This document shows positions 1 through 8,013 of a stretch of 64,000 nucleotides of DNA, in pieces. Under the pieces are notes generated by a model. It saw only the letters and a program-made list of their open reading frames with translations, did no database searches and was not told the DNA's origin. The stretch's first letter is position 1, and every line of letters begins with the position of its first letter. A program made the position numbers and the translations under genes. This DNA comes from Thioalbus denitrificans. Its GTDB lineage: Bacteria; Pseudomonadota; Gammaproteobacteria; DSM-26407. Where the stretch lies: the NCBI RefSeq assembly GCF_003337735.1, contig NZ_QPJY01000001.1, positions 550,650 through 614,649 of the forward strand, read 5' to 3'.

Positions 1-183
1 GTCGGTCGCCAGGTCGTGCTGCCCAACCGGGCGGTCCGCCATGAAGGGTGCCGGGGCCGAGGTGGCGGTGGAGCCGGCGTTCCAGAGCAGGTAGCTGCCG
101 TCATTGTGGCTGCCGCCGTCGGCGGCCGCGGTACCGGCCAGTGCGGCCAGGGCGAGAAACAGGGCGGTGCGGGTGGTCTTCAT
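1..183 (-). CDS. Exported protein of unknown function, N-terminal part only
   Basis: The reading frame starts at an ATG at 183 and is still open at the window edge, so only 61 residues are visible. The first ~21 residues (MKTTRTALFLALAALAGTAA) form a clear Sec signal peptide with a short basic start, a hydrophobic core and an AAA-type cleavage region, so the product is probably periplasmic or secreted. A good Shine-Dalgarno (CAGGAG) lies 7-8 bases before the ATG. The visible mature part is small-residue rich and matches no family I can name. It is the last of a minus-strand series after dinB, about 180 bases away, so it may have its own promoter. Function not assigned. Confidence 0.7.
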   Translation of the reverse strand, partial: MKTTRTALFLALAALAGTAAADGGSHNDGSYLLWNAGSTATSAPAPFMADRPVGQHDLATD

Positions 184-361
184 GCTGGCTCTCCTGTCTT
201 GCTGGGGATTCTGTCGTGGCAGCCCGGATGGCTGTTGCCAGGACTGTTGCAGATGCCGTGCCAGAACCTTGCGCAAACAATAAAGCCAGTAGGAACAGGC
301 AGTAACGATATTTCTCCGGATGCAGATCCCGGCCGCAGAGGCGGGGTGTTAACGGAACGTG

Positions 362-1522
362 TCAACGTTTCGTCGAGCCGGGGCCGCGGTGGATGGCCGC
401 GTGGCCGAAGCGGGTCCGCACGGCGTCGGCCACGGCATCGAGGCGGCCCTGTCGGCGGCGGTCCGGTTCCGCGAACAGGTCCGCCTGCCGCGGCGCCTCC
501 GCCTCGAAGCCGCTCACGCCCATCCCGAGCAGCCGGACCGGCGGCAGGGGGCGGGGCAGGCGGGTGCGGAACAGCTCCCGGCTGGTCCGCCACAGCTCCC
601 GGGTGAGATCGGTCGGGCGGTCCAGGGTACGGGCGCGGGTCAGGGTGGTGAAGTCGTGCAGGCGCACCTTCAACTGGACGGTGCGCGCCTCCAGTCCCGC
701 CCGCCGCAACCGTTCGGCCACCTGCTCGGTCAGCGCCAGCAGCCACGCCTCCAGCAGTTGCGGGTCGGCCACGTCCTCGGCGAAGGTGTTCTCGTGGGAG
801 ATGGATTTCGCCTCCTGGTCGGTGACCACCGGGCGGGGATCGATGCCGTGGGCCAGCTGCCGGAGCTGTTCGCCCCCGCTCCCGAGCGCCTGCTGCAGCA
901 TGGCCGGCGGCAGACGACGCAACTCGCCGATGGTCTGTATCCCCCGCGCGGCGAAGAAGCGTCCGGTCACCTTGCCCACCCCCCACAGCCGCCCCACCGG
1001 CAGCGGATCGAGGAAGGCCTGCTCCGTGCCGGGCTCCACCACCACGAAGCCGGCCGGCTTGCGCAGGTCGCTGGCGATCTTGGCCAGGAACTTGTTCGGC
1101 GCCACGCCCACCGAGGCGTCCAGCCGCTCCTCGGCGGCTATCTCCGCCTGGATGCGCCGGCCGATGGCGGACGCGGTGCCGAACAGCCGTTCGCTGGCGC
1201 CGACGTCCAGGAACGCCTCGTCCAGGGAGAGCGGCTCCACCTGGGGGGTGTAGCGGCGGAAGATGGCGTGGATGCGCCCGGACACCTCCGCGTAGAGGGC
1301 GAGCCGCGGCGGGACCCGGATGGCGTCGGGGCACAACCGCACGGCGCGGGCCATGGGCATGGCGCTGTGCACCCCGTAGCGGCGTGCCGCGTAGTTGGCC
1401 GCCGCCACCACGCCCCGGCCCTCGGGGCTGCCCCCCACCACCACCGGGCGGCCGCGCAGCTCCGGCCGCTCCCGCTCCTCCACCGAGGCGTAGAATGCGT
1501 CCATGTCGATGTGAAGGATCAT
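362..1522 (-). CDS. dinB: DNA polymerase IV (Y-family translesion polymerase)
   Basis: Error-prone polymerase that copies past DNA lesions. The protein (386 aa from the ATG at 1522) opens with MILHIDMDAFYASVEE, whose first Asp (D6) is a catalytic metal ligand. The second catalytic motif, SLDEAFLD, follows near residue 100. A helix-hairpin-helix region (PNKFLAKIASDLRKP, WGVGKVT) and the little-finger domain come next. Near the C-terminus QADLF fits the beta-clamp binding pentapeptide that tethers Pol IV to the replisome. Length is slightly above E. coli DinB (351 aa). The frame stays open far upstream, but that part is only translated tandem repeat, so the ATG at 1522 is the likely start. I found no CTGT-N8-ACAG LexA box nearby. 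The upstream region is instead occupied by a 19-copy octamer array ending 14 bases before the start codon. Confidence 0.95.
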   Translation of the reverse strand: MILHIDMDAFYASVEERERPELRGRPVVVGGSPEGRGVVAAANYAARRYGVHSAMPMARAVRLCPDAIRVPPRLALYAEVSGRIHAIFRRYTPQVEPLSLDEAFLDVGASERLFGTASAIGRRIQAEIAAEERLDASVGVAPNKFLAKIASDLRKPAGFVVVEPGTEQAFLDPLPVGRLWGVGKVTGRFFAARGIQTIGELRRLPPAMLQQALGSGGEQLRQLAHGIDPRPVVTDQEAKSISHENTFAEDVADPQLLEAWLLALTEQVAERLRRAGLEARTVQLKVRLHDFTTLTRARTLDRPTDLTRELWRTSRELFRTRLPRPLPPVRLLGMGVSGFEAEAPRQADLFAEPDRRRQGRLDAVADAVRTRFGHAAIHRGPGSTKR

Positions 1523-1536
1523 GGCGGGTGCGTGGG

Positions 1537-1688
1537 GTGAGTGCGTGAGTGCGTGAATGCGTGAATGCGTGAGTGCGTGAATGCGTGAATGCGTGAATGC
1601 GTGAATGCGTGAATGCGTGAGTGTGTGAGTGCGTGAATGCGTGAGTGCGTGAATGCGTGAGTGCGTGAGTGCGTGAGTGCGTGGGTGC
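1537..1688. repeat. Tandem octamer array, 19 copies, abutting the dinB start
   Basis: Nineteen contiguous 8-bp units read GTGAATGC or GTGAGTGC on the plus strand, with one GTGAGTGT (1617-1624) and one GTGGGTGC (1681-1688). The array ends 14 bases upstream of the dinB start codon, so it occupies the position of the 5' leader or promoter. Units differ only at two positions, suggesting recent expansion by slippage. Because 8 is not a multiple of 3, all three frames stay open on the minus strand and give a meaningless periodic peptide. Confidence 0.97.
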
Positions 1689-1845
1689 GCTGGTCCGGAT
1701 TCATCCGGCCAGGCTGGGCTCATCGCTGCCTCTGGTGTGTGTGATTTGCTGACAGCTGACGGCTGAGGCACGGGACTGCCGCACCTCCCTTCTCGCCGAT
1801 CGCAAACCATCCTGTCAATCCTGGAAAATCCTGTCCATTCGGCTT
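1689..1845. other. Non-coding gap between the RND gene and the octamer array
   Basis: This stretch together with the octamer array makes about 320 bases without a gene. Near 1808-1838 the hexamer ATCCTG recurs three times at about 8- and 15-base intervals (ATCCTGTC, ATCCTGG, ATCCTGTCC), resembling degenerate intergenic repeats. No convincing promoter or terminator was seen. Confidence 0.5.
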
Positions 1846-4800
1846 TCAGCCCCGCGGGTGGAAGACCCGGTAGGTGGCGGGGACCAGCAGCAGGCTCACC
1901 AGCAGGGAGAAGGATAGGCCGGAGACGATGGTCACCGCCAGGGGCTGGAGCAGCTCCGAGCCCTCGCCGACGCCCAGCGCCAGGGGCAGCATGCCCATCA
2001 CCGTGGTGAGGGTGGTCATCAGGATCGGGCGCAGGCGCAGCCGGGCGGCTTCCACCAGCGCCTCGCGCACCGCCAGCCCCCGCCGGCGCAGGATCTCCAC
2101 GTATTCCACCAGCACGATGGCGTTGTTCACCACGATGCCGGCGAGCATGATGAGGCCCAGCCACACCGGCATGGACAGCGGCAGGCCGCTGATGCGCAGG
2201 CCCAGGGCGGCGCCGATGGCGGCGAAGGGCACGCTCAGCAGGATCACCAGCGGATTGCGCAGCGACTCGTACTGGACCGCCATCACCACGAACACCAGGA
2301 ACAGGGCCAGGCCGAGCAGCAGCCCGGCGGTGGTGCGTCCCGCCTGCAGGGCCTCCAGCGTACCGCCCTCGTAGGCGCTGTAGCCGGGCGGCAACTCCAG
2401 CTCCGCGGCGGCCGCCTGCAGCCGCAGTGCGGCCTCCCCGAGGGTCACTTCCCCGTCCGGCGCCGCGGTCACCTCCACGATGCGCTGCTGGTTGTCGCGC
2501 CGGATCTCGGCGGGCGCGGCCACCAGCGTCACCTGTGCCACGTCACCCAGGTAGACCGGTGGGCGATCCCCCCCGGAGGGGAACAGCAGGATCTCCTCCA
2601 GGTCCGCGGGGTTGCCGATCTGCGCCCGCGGCAGGCGCAGCCGAACGTCGAAGCTGCGGTCGCCGTCGAGGTAATCGGTGACCACCTCGCCCTCCAGGGC
2701 GCGGCGCACCGCCTTGCCCACCTCCGCCACGTCCAGCCCCAGGGCGGCCGTGCGTTCGCGGTCCGGTACCACGGCCACCTCCTGGCGCACGCTCTCGGTG
2801 GAGCTCTGCACGTTGCGCAGGCCCGGCACCCGCGTCAGCCGCTCCACCGCGGTCTCGGCCAGTCGCTCCAGGACGGCCAGATCCGGGCCCTGGATGCGGA
2901 GGCTGAGCTCGTCGCTGCCCCGTCCCAGGCTGATGCCGCGGATGCCCTGGGTGCGCAGGAACACCCGCAGGCCCGGCAGGCGCAGGGCGTCGATCTCGCC
3001 CTTGACCCGGCGGATCCAGGCCTCGCTGCTCAGGGCCCGCCGGGTGCGCGGTACCAGTTGTACCTGGAGGCTGGTGCGGTTGCTGGCCTCGAACTGGGAG
3101 CGGCCGAAGACGAAGCCGCCCACGGTGGCGAACACGGTCTCCACCTCGGGCTGGGCCAGCAGCAGCTGCTCCACCCGGGTGGCGGCGCGATCCATCTCCT
3201 CCAGCGAGGCGCCGGGATCGGCGGTCAGGCTGATGCGGATGCGGCCGTCGTCGAGCTCGGGCAGGAAGGCCTGGCTGCCGGAGAGGAAGGTGCCCGCGGT
3301 GACCCAGAGGGCCGCCAGGAACACCAGCCACGGCAGCCAGGGAAGGCGCAGGGCGAGGCCCACCGTGCGGGCATAGCCGCGGCCGAGCCGGTCCATGAGT
3401 CCGTCCATGACGCGGCGCAGAGCCCCTTCGGATCGGGCCGGCACCCGCGCCGAGAGGGCCGGCACCAGGGTCAGGGCCACCACCAGCGAGGCGACGATGG
3501 CGGCCGAGATGGTGAAGATCAGCTCCCGGAAGATGAGACCCACCAGCCCGCCGATGAACAGGAACGGCAGCACCGCCGCGAGGTTGGTGGTGGTGGAGGC
3601 GACGATGGCGCCGTTGACCTCGGCGGCCGCTTCGGTTCCCGCCTGCTCGGGACTCTCTCCGGCGCGCTGGTGGCGGACGATGTTCTCCAGCATGACGATG
3701 GTGTTGTCCACCAGCATGCCCACCCCCAGGGCGAGGCCGCCGAGGGTCATCACGTTCAGCGTCAGGCCGCCCAGCACCATGAGCACGAAGGTGACCATGA
3801 TGGCGATGGGGATGGCGCTGCCGATGATGAGGGTGCGGCGCACGCTGCCCAGGAACAGGTAGACCACCGCCATCGCCAGCAGTGCGCCGCTGGTCGCCGC
3901 CAGGGCGGCGTTGTTGACGGCGGTGCGCACGAACACCGCCTCGTCGCCCACGGGCGTGATGGTGACATCCGCCGGTATCAGGTCCTCGGCGCGCAGCCAC
4001 TGCAGGCGCGCGTGGACGGCGTCGGCCACCGCCACCGTGTTCGCCGAGGGCTGCTTCTGGATGGAGAGCTTGATGCCGGGAATGTCGTTGAGGCGGATGC
4101 GCAGCCGCTCGTCCTGGTGGGTATCCACCACTTCGGCCACTTCCGCCAGGTGGACCGTTTCTCCGCCGGGCAGGGGGATGGGCAGCGCCGCCAGGGCGTC
4201 GAGACTCTCCAGCCGCCCGGCCGTGCGGCCCGACAGCTCGCTGCGGGCCATCTCCAGCCGACCGCCGGGGGTTTCGCGGTTGCCCGCCTGCAGGGCATCC
4301 ACGAGGTCGTCCAGCGACAGCCCCAGCGCGCCCAGGCGGCGCGGGTCGGGCAGCACCTGGACCTCGCGCACCAGGCCGCCGCCCACCTCGGCGGCGGCCA
4401 CCCCGGGCAGGGTCAGGAACCACTTGGCGAAGGTGTAGTCCACCCAGCTGCGCAGCTCCACCGGGTCGCGCAGGGTGGAGCTCACCACGAACTCCAGCAC
4501 CGGAATCTGCGAGGGATCGCGCTTGTAGATGGTGGGCGGCTCGATGGTGTCGGGCAGGAAGCGCTTGGCCCGGTCGAGCCGGGTGCTGGCGTCGCGGAGC
4601 GCCCGATCGATATCGGTGCCGTAGGCGAAGGAGAGGTCCACGGCGCTGCGGCCCTCGGTGGTGGTCGACTGCACCGCGATGGCGTCCTCGGTGATGGCCA
4701 GCTGCTCCTCGAGCTGGCGGGTCACCTGGTCCTCCATCACCTCCGGGGGCACGCCGGGGTCCACCACCCGCACCCGCACCTCGGGGTAGATGATGTGGGG

Positions 4801-4935
4801 CAGCAGGTCCACGTTGAGCCGTCCCAGCGCGAAGCCGCCGAGGACGATCACGGCCAGGGCGAGCATGCTGACCCCGACCGGGTGGCGCACCGACCAGGCG
4901 GCGAGTCCTCCGCCCACGCCGCGGCCGGCGCTCAT
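1846..4935 (-). CDS. RND-family efflux permease (inner-membrane pump)
   Basis: Proton-driven inner-membrane pump of the resistance-nodulation-division superfamily, 1029 aa, normal for the family. TM1 lies at about 16-36 (VGVSMLALAVIVLGGFALGR). The first porter domain follows and then the TM2-6 block with the proton-relay motif GVGMLVDNTIVMLENI in TM4. The second half repeats the pattern and ends with the TM8-12 block (LSMPVWLGLIMLAGIVVNNA; LRPILMTTLTTVMGMLPLAL). VDN in place of the AcrB VDD is common in HAE-type pumps related to SwrC. The gene overlaps the adaptor gene by four bases (ATGA), so the two are translationally coupled. No outer-membrane factor gene is present, so a TolC-like partner must be encoded elsewhere. 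Substrate cannot be told from the sequence. Confidence 0.93.
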   Translation of the reverse strand: MSAGRGVGGGLAAWSVRHPVGVSMLALAVIVLGGFALGRLNVDLLPHIIYPEVRVRVVDPGVPPEVMEDQVTRQLEEQLAITEDAIAVQSTTTEGRSAVDLSFAYGTDIDRALRDASTRLDRAKRFLPDTIEPPTIYKRDPSQIPVLEFVVSSTLRDPVELRSWVDYTFAKWFLTLPGVAAAEVGGGLVREVQVLPDPRRLGALGLSLDDLVDALQAGNRETPGGRLEMARSELSGRTAGRLESLDALAALPIPLPGGETVHLAEVAEVVDTHQDERLRIRLNDIPGIKLSIQKQPSANTVAVADAVHARLQWLRAEDLIPADVTITPVGDEAVFVRTAVNNAALAATSGALLAMAVVYLFLGSVRRTLIIGSAIPIAIMVTFVLMVLGGLTLNVMTLGGLALGVGMLVDNTIVMLENIVRHQRAGESPEQAGTEAAAEVNGAIVASTTTNLAAVLPFLFIGGLVGLIFRELIFTISAAIVASLVVALTLVPALSARVPARSEGALRRVMDGLMDRLGRGYARTVGLALRLPWLPWLVFLAALWVTAGTFLSGSQAFLPELDDGRIRISLTADPGASLEEMDRAATRVEQLLLAQPEVETVFATVGGFVFGRSQFEASNRTSLQVQLVPRTRRALSSEAWIRRVKGEIDALRLPGLRVFLRTQGIRGISLGRGSDELSLRIQGPDLAVLERLAETAVERLTRVPGLRNVQSSTESVRQEVAVVPDRERTAALGLDVAEVGKAVRRALEGEVVTDYLDGDRSFDVRLRLPRAQIGNPADLEEILLFPSGGDRPPVYLGDVAQVTLVAAPAEIRRDNQQRIVEVTAAPDGEVTLGEAALRLQAAAAELELPPGYSAYEGGTLEALQAGRTTAGLLLGLALFLVFVVMAVQYESLRNPLVILLSVPFAAIGAALGLRISGLPLSMPVWLGLIMLAGIVVNNAIVLVEYVEILRRRGLAVREALVEAARLRLRPILMTTLTTVMGMLPLALGVGEGSELLQPLAVTIVSGLSFSLLVSLLLVPATYRVFHPRG

Positions 4936-5996
4936 GGCGTCTCCCCGACCGGCTCCACGGACATGCCGTCCTTCAGGCCCAGGAAGCCCTTGGTGACCAC
5001 CCGTGCACCGGCATCCAGTCCCTCCAGGATGCTGACGCGGGCGCCCAGCCGGGTCCCGGTGCGCACCTCGGCCCGGTGGGCGACGTTTTCATCGTCCAGG
5101 CGGAAGACGTACTCGCTGCCGCGATCCTGCTGCAGGGCCGTCAGGGGGATGCTGAGGGTGGTCAGCGCCGGAATCTCGAGGGTCACCCGCGCCAGCTGGC
5201 CGGCGCGCGCGCCCGGCGGGACCGGCTCGATGGTGATCTCCACCGTGCCGAGCCGGGTGCTGGCGTCCACCTGGGGATAGATGCGGCTGATGTGGCCGGC
5301 ATGGGCTTCGCGGCCCAGGGCGTCGATGAGCACCCGCACCTTCTGGCCGAGGGCCAGGTGGGGGAGCAGCAGCTCGGAGACGGAGACCTCGGTCACCAGG
5401 GAGCCGGGGTCGATCAGGGTGAGCAGGTGGGTATGGCGCGGCACGGCGTCGCCCGGCTCCACCAGGCGGGCGCTCACCACGCCGGCGAACGGGGCCCGGA
5501 TGACCATGTAGCCGAGCCGGGTGCGCAGCAGCGCCTCCTCGGCGCGCGCGACTTCCACCGCCGTGGCCGCCCGCGACACCTCGTCCTCGGAGACCATCTG
5601 CCGCTCCACCAGCCGCCGCAGCCGCTTCAGGTCCTGCTCCGCCTGGGCGCGGGTGGCGACGGCGCGCTCAAGCTCCGCGCGCAGCAGCGCATCGTCCAGC
5701 CGCGCCAGCACCGCGCCCTGCTCCACCCGGTCGCCCTCGTAGAAGGGCAGCTCGATGATCCGTCCCTCCTCCTGGTTGAACAGGCGCACCTGGCGGCGGG
5801 TGCGCAGGGTGCCGGTGCGGGTGCTGGCGTAGGGCAGGGGCGCGCGGCTGACCTCACCGGCGGCGACCAGGTGGGTGGCGGGCGGTGCTTTCTTCGGTGC
5901 CGGTTGCGATGTCCCCCCGTCCTGCGAGCAGGCCGTGGCGAGAAGGGAGGAGAGGAGCAGCAGCAGGGGCGGCAGGGCGCGGAGTCGTGGCTTCAT
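4932..5996 (-). CDS. RND efflux periplasmic adaptor (membrane fusion) lipoprotein
   Basis: Periplasmic adaptor linking the RND permease downstream to an outer-membrane channel. The 354-aa protein begins with a lipoprotein-type signal (LLLLLSSLLATAC), predicting lipidation at C23; the -3 residue is Ala rather than the usual Leu. Next come a barrel-sandwich/lipoyl half (EGDRVEQGAVLARLDDALL), a helical hairpin (about residues 105-145), the second lipoyl half (VIRAPFAGVVSARLVEPGDAV) and beta-barrel and membrane-proximal domains. This is the standard HlyD/AcrA order. It is followed with a 4-base overlap by the pump gene and preceded, about 90 bases away on the same strand, by dtd. Confidence 0.92.
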   Translation of the reverse strand: MKPRLRALPPLLLLLSSLLATACSQDGGTSQPAPKKAPPATHLVAAGEVSRAPLPYASTRTGTLRTRRQVRLFNQEEGRIIELPFYEGDRVEQGAVLARLDDALLRAELERAVATRAQAEQDLKRLRRLVERQMVSEDEVSRAATAVEVARAEEALLRTRLGYMVIRAPFAGVVSARLVEPGDAVPRHTHLLTLIDPGSLVTEVSVSELLLPHLALGQKVRVLIDALGREAHAGHISRIYPQVDASTRLGTVEITIEPVPPGARAGQLARVTLEIPALTTLSIPLTALQQDRGSEYVFRLDDENVAHRAEVRTGTRLGARVSILEGLDAGARVVTKGFLGLKDGMSVEPVGETP

Positions 5997-6084
5997 GGAG
6001 TATCCCGACAGAGACTGGGGCGATTACAGCACAAGCCCGGGTTGCGGACCAGATCGGCTGCGCGGCCGGGCTCCGGCGGCCGGT

Positions 6085-6537
6085 TCAGGCGGCGGGCGGC
6101 GGTACCCGGAGCAGGAAGGTGACCGGCCCGTCGTTCACCAGCTGCACCTTCATGTCGGCGCCGAAGCGGCCGCTGGCCACCTTGCCGTGACGCTCGCCGG
6201 CGCGGTGGCAGAAGTGGTCATAGAGGCGCTCCCCCGTGGCGGGGTCGGCGGCCGGGGTGAAGCTCGGGCGCATGCCCTTGCGGGTGTCGGCGGCGAGGGT
6301 GAACTGGGAGACCACCAGCAGGTCGCCGCCGATGTCGGTGAGGCCGAGGTTCATGCGCTCGTTGCAGTCGGGGAAGATGCGGTAGCCCAGCACCCGCTCC
6401 AGCAGCCGCTCCGCCTGCCTCTCCGTGTCGCCGCGCTCCACGCCGAGGAACACCAGCAGCCCGGCGCCGATGTTGCCCACCGTCTCGCCCGCCACCACCA
6501 CCCGCGCGGCGCTCACCCGCTGGAGGAGTGCGATCAC
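6085..6537 (-). CDS. dtd: D-aminoacyl-tRNA deacylase
   Basis: Cytosolic editing enzyme that hydrolyses D-amino acids (and Gly-tRNA-Ala) from mischarged tRNA. The 150-aa length matches the DTD family (E. coli 145). Both signature motifs are present: SQFTL at residues 77-81 and GPVTF at 137-141, the latter carrying the cross-subunit Gly-cisPro that rejects L-amino acids. The start [13 protein letters not shown] aligns with the usual N-terminus. Neighbourhood with typA and glnA a few kb away echoes the E. coli glnA-typA-dtd region. Confidence 0.96.
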   Translation of the reverse strand: MIALLQRVSAARVVVAGETVGNIGAGLLVFLGVERGDTERQAERLLERVLGYRIFPDCNERMNLGLTDIGGDLLVVSQFTLAADTRKGMRPSFTPAADPATGERLYDHFCHRAGERHGKVASGRFGADMKVQLVNDGPVTFLLRVPPPAA

Positions 6538-6542
6538 GGCAT

Positions 6543-6702
6543 ATTCAACGCCAAGACGCCGAGGCGCCAGGACGCGAAGGGTTCAAGGGGCGGTTGCGCG
6601 GATGCCGGTCGAACGCTTTCGTTCAGACGCGCATTCGGCTGCCGCGGTCTGCTCTGAAGGAACTGGAACACCATTTTTTCTCTTCGCGTCTTGGCGTTGA
6701 AT
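6543..6702. repeat. Intergenic element bounded by inverted repeats (160 bp)
   Basis: The left end ATTCAACGCCAAGACG (6543-6558) is the perfect reverse complement of the right end CGTCTTGGCGTTGAAT (6687-6702). The right arm continues inward as CTTCGCG, which pairs with CGCGAAG at 6574-6580 if a 16-base insertion in the left arm is skipped, so the left arm carries an extra degenerate subunit. It sits between pip and dtd, six bases from the dtd start codon. No reading frame of its own. Confidence 0.8.
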
Positions 6703-6720
6703 CTGTTGACCGGACGTTCC

Positions 6721-7677
6721 TCAGCCCACGCGGCGTCCCAGGCTGTTGGTGGCCCGCACCAGGGCGTCGACGATGCCCGGCTCGCTGGCGGCGTGGCCGG
6801 CGTCGGGGATGATCTGCAGCTCCGCATCGGGCCAGGCGCGGGCCAGCTGCCAGGCGTTCTCCAGCGGGCAGATGGCGTCGTAGCGGCCGTGGACGATGAT
6901 GCCCGGGATGCCGGCCAGGCGGTGGGCGTCGCGCAGCAGCTGATCCGGTTCGAGGAAGCTGTCGTGCATGAAGTAGTGGCACTCGATGCGCGCCAGGCTC
7001 AGCGCGGTGAAGGGGTCGGCGAAGTGGTTCACCAGCTCCTCCCGCGGCAGCAGGGAGGCGGTGCGTCCTTCCCACAGGGACCACGCCTTTGCCGCGGCCA
7101 TCCGCGCCACCTCGTCGTCGCTGGTCAGCCGGCTGTAGTAGGCGCGGACCAGGTCGCCGCGCTCGGCCTCGGGAATGGGTTCCAGGTACGCCTCCCAGTA
7201 GTCCGGGAACAGGCGGCTGGCGCCCTCCTGGTAGAACCAGCGGATCTCGTGGGGGCGGCAGAGGAAGATCCCGCGCAGGATCAGGCCCAGTACCCGCTCG
7301 GGGTGGGTCTCGGCATAGGCGAGGCCGAGGGTGGAGCCCCAGGATCCGCCGAACAGCATCCAGCGCTCCACTCCCAAGTGCTCGCGGATGGCCTCCATGT
7401 CGGCCACCAGCGCCTGGGTGGTGTTGCCGTCGAGCTCCGCGTGGGGGGTGGAGCGTCCGCAGCCCCGCTGGTCGAAGAGGATGATGCGGTAGAGCCCGGG
7501 ATCGAAGAAGCGCCGGTGATAGGGCTCGCAGCCGGCGCCGGGCCCGCCGTGGACGAACAGGACCGGGATGCCGTCGGGATTGCCGCACTCCTCCACGTGC
7601 AGGACGTGGGGCGGCTCCACTGCCAGGCTGTGCTGGACGTAGGGACGGATGTCTGGATAGAGCGTGAGCCGGGTCAC
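6721..7677 (-). CDS. pip: Proline iminopeptidase (alpha/beta hydrolase, S33)
   Basis: Cytosolic serine peptidase that removes N-terminal proline from peptides. With the GTG start at 7677 the protein has 318 aa, the normal length. That start is chosen because AGGAGG lies four bases upstream; an ATG 19 codons further up has no such site and encodes non-conserved sequence. Motifs: oxyanion-hole HGGPG (43-47), DQRGCGRS (69-76), nucleophile elbow GGSWGS with Ser112, then the Asp in GRYDAICP and the His in DAGHAASEP. These are the S33 triad and the prolyl-peptidase signature. It stands alone on the minus strand between the inverted-repeat element and a candidate small RNA. Confidence 0.95.
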   Translation of the reverse strand: MTRLTLYPDIRPYVQHSLAVEPPHVLHVEECGNPDGIPVLFVHGGPGAGCEPYHRRFFDPGLYRIILFDQRGCGRSTPHAELDGNTTQALVADMEAIREHLGVERWMLFGGSWGSTLGLAYAETHPERVLGLILRGIFLCRPHEIRWFYQEGASRLFPDYWEAYLEPIPEAERGDLVRAYYSRLTSDDEVARMAAAKAWSLWEGRTASLLPREELVNHFADPFTALSLARIECHYFMHDSFLEPDQLLRDAHRLAGIPGIIVHGRYDAICPLENAWQLARAWPDAELQIIPDAGHAASEPGIVDALVRATNSLGRRVG

Positions 7678-7844
7678 GAACCCTCCTGCTGGGTGGTTTC
7701 CATGCCGGGGATGGTGTCGCGAACGGCGGGGCAACTCAAGGCCCCGGCGCCGCCCGCCGTGGTGCGCCGCAAGACGGCTATGGACAATTTCCTACAACAG
7801 GACTGGCAATTGGCCGCTGGGCAGCGCCCATCCCTTTGCGCACA

Positions 7845-7917
7845 CTGAATCTGCGTCAATCACTAGGAGTCGTATCCGGACTCGTCGTCCCCGAACCTCT
7901 GGTTCGGGGTTTTTTTT
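7845..7917 (+). ncRNA. Candidate small RNA ending in a strong terminator
   Basis: Between typA and pip (both on the other strand) a terminator stands with no gene in front of it. Just upstream is a second small hairpin, GAGTC (7867-7871) pairing with GACTC (7879-7883). Two hairpins, the last followed by eight T, is the usual 3' end of a small RNA. The 5' end is not defined; 7845 is a guess and I see no strong promoter. It could instead be a leftover terminator or the end of a transcript antisense to the pip leader. Confidence 0.35.
7889..7917 (+). terminator. Strong Rho-independent terminator without an upstream gene
   Basis: CCCCGAACC (7889-7897), loop TCT, GGTTCGGGG (7901-7909), then eight T (7910-7917). 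The T tract is on the plus strand only, while both flanking genes are on the minus strand. Confidence 0.85.
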
Positions 7918-7979
7918 GCCTGTCGCAGCCCGGATTCCCCCGCCGCCTCCCGTGGCGGCGGTTCCGCCCCGCCCGAACC

Positions 7980-8007
7980 GGGGGGTGGATATCGTCATCC
8001 ACCCCCC
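7980..8007 (-). terminator. Hairpin directly after typA
   Basis: An 11-bp perfect stem, GGGGGGTGGAT (7980-7990) with ATCCACCCCCC (7997-8007) and loop ATCGTC, begins six bases past the typA stop codon. No T run follows on either strand, so it may protect the mRNA 3' end or be a weak terminator. Confidence 0.45.
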
Positions 8008-8013
8008 TGGCGG

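Noticed and set aside
1537-1688. Possible CRISPR array
   Set aside because: Unit is 8 bp and contiguous, with no spacers and no cas genes.
1519-1704. Minus-strand frame coding a periodic THALTHSR-type peptide
   Set aside because: It is only the octamer array read through; the 24-base period gives 8-residue repeats in any frame.
1523-1845. LexA box for dinB
   Set aside because: Looked for CTGT-N8-ACAG on both strands and found none.
3690-3735. Asp-Asn instead of Asp-Asp in TM4 of the RND pump as a defect
   Set aside because: VDN is normal in many HAE-type pumps.
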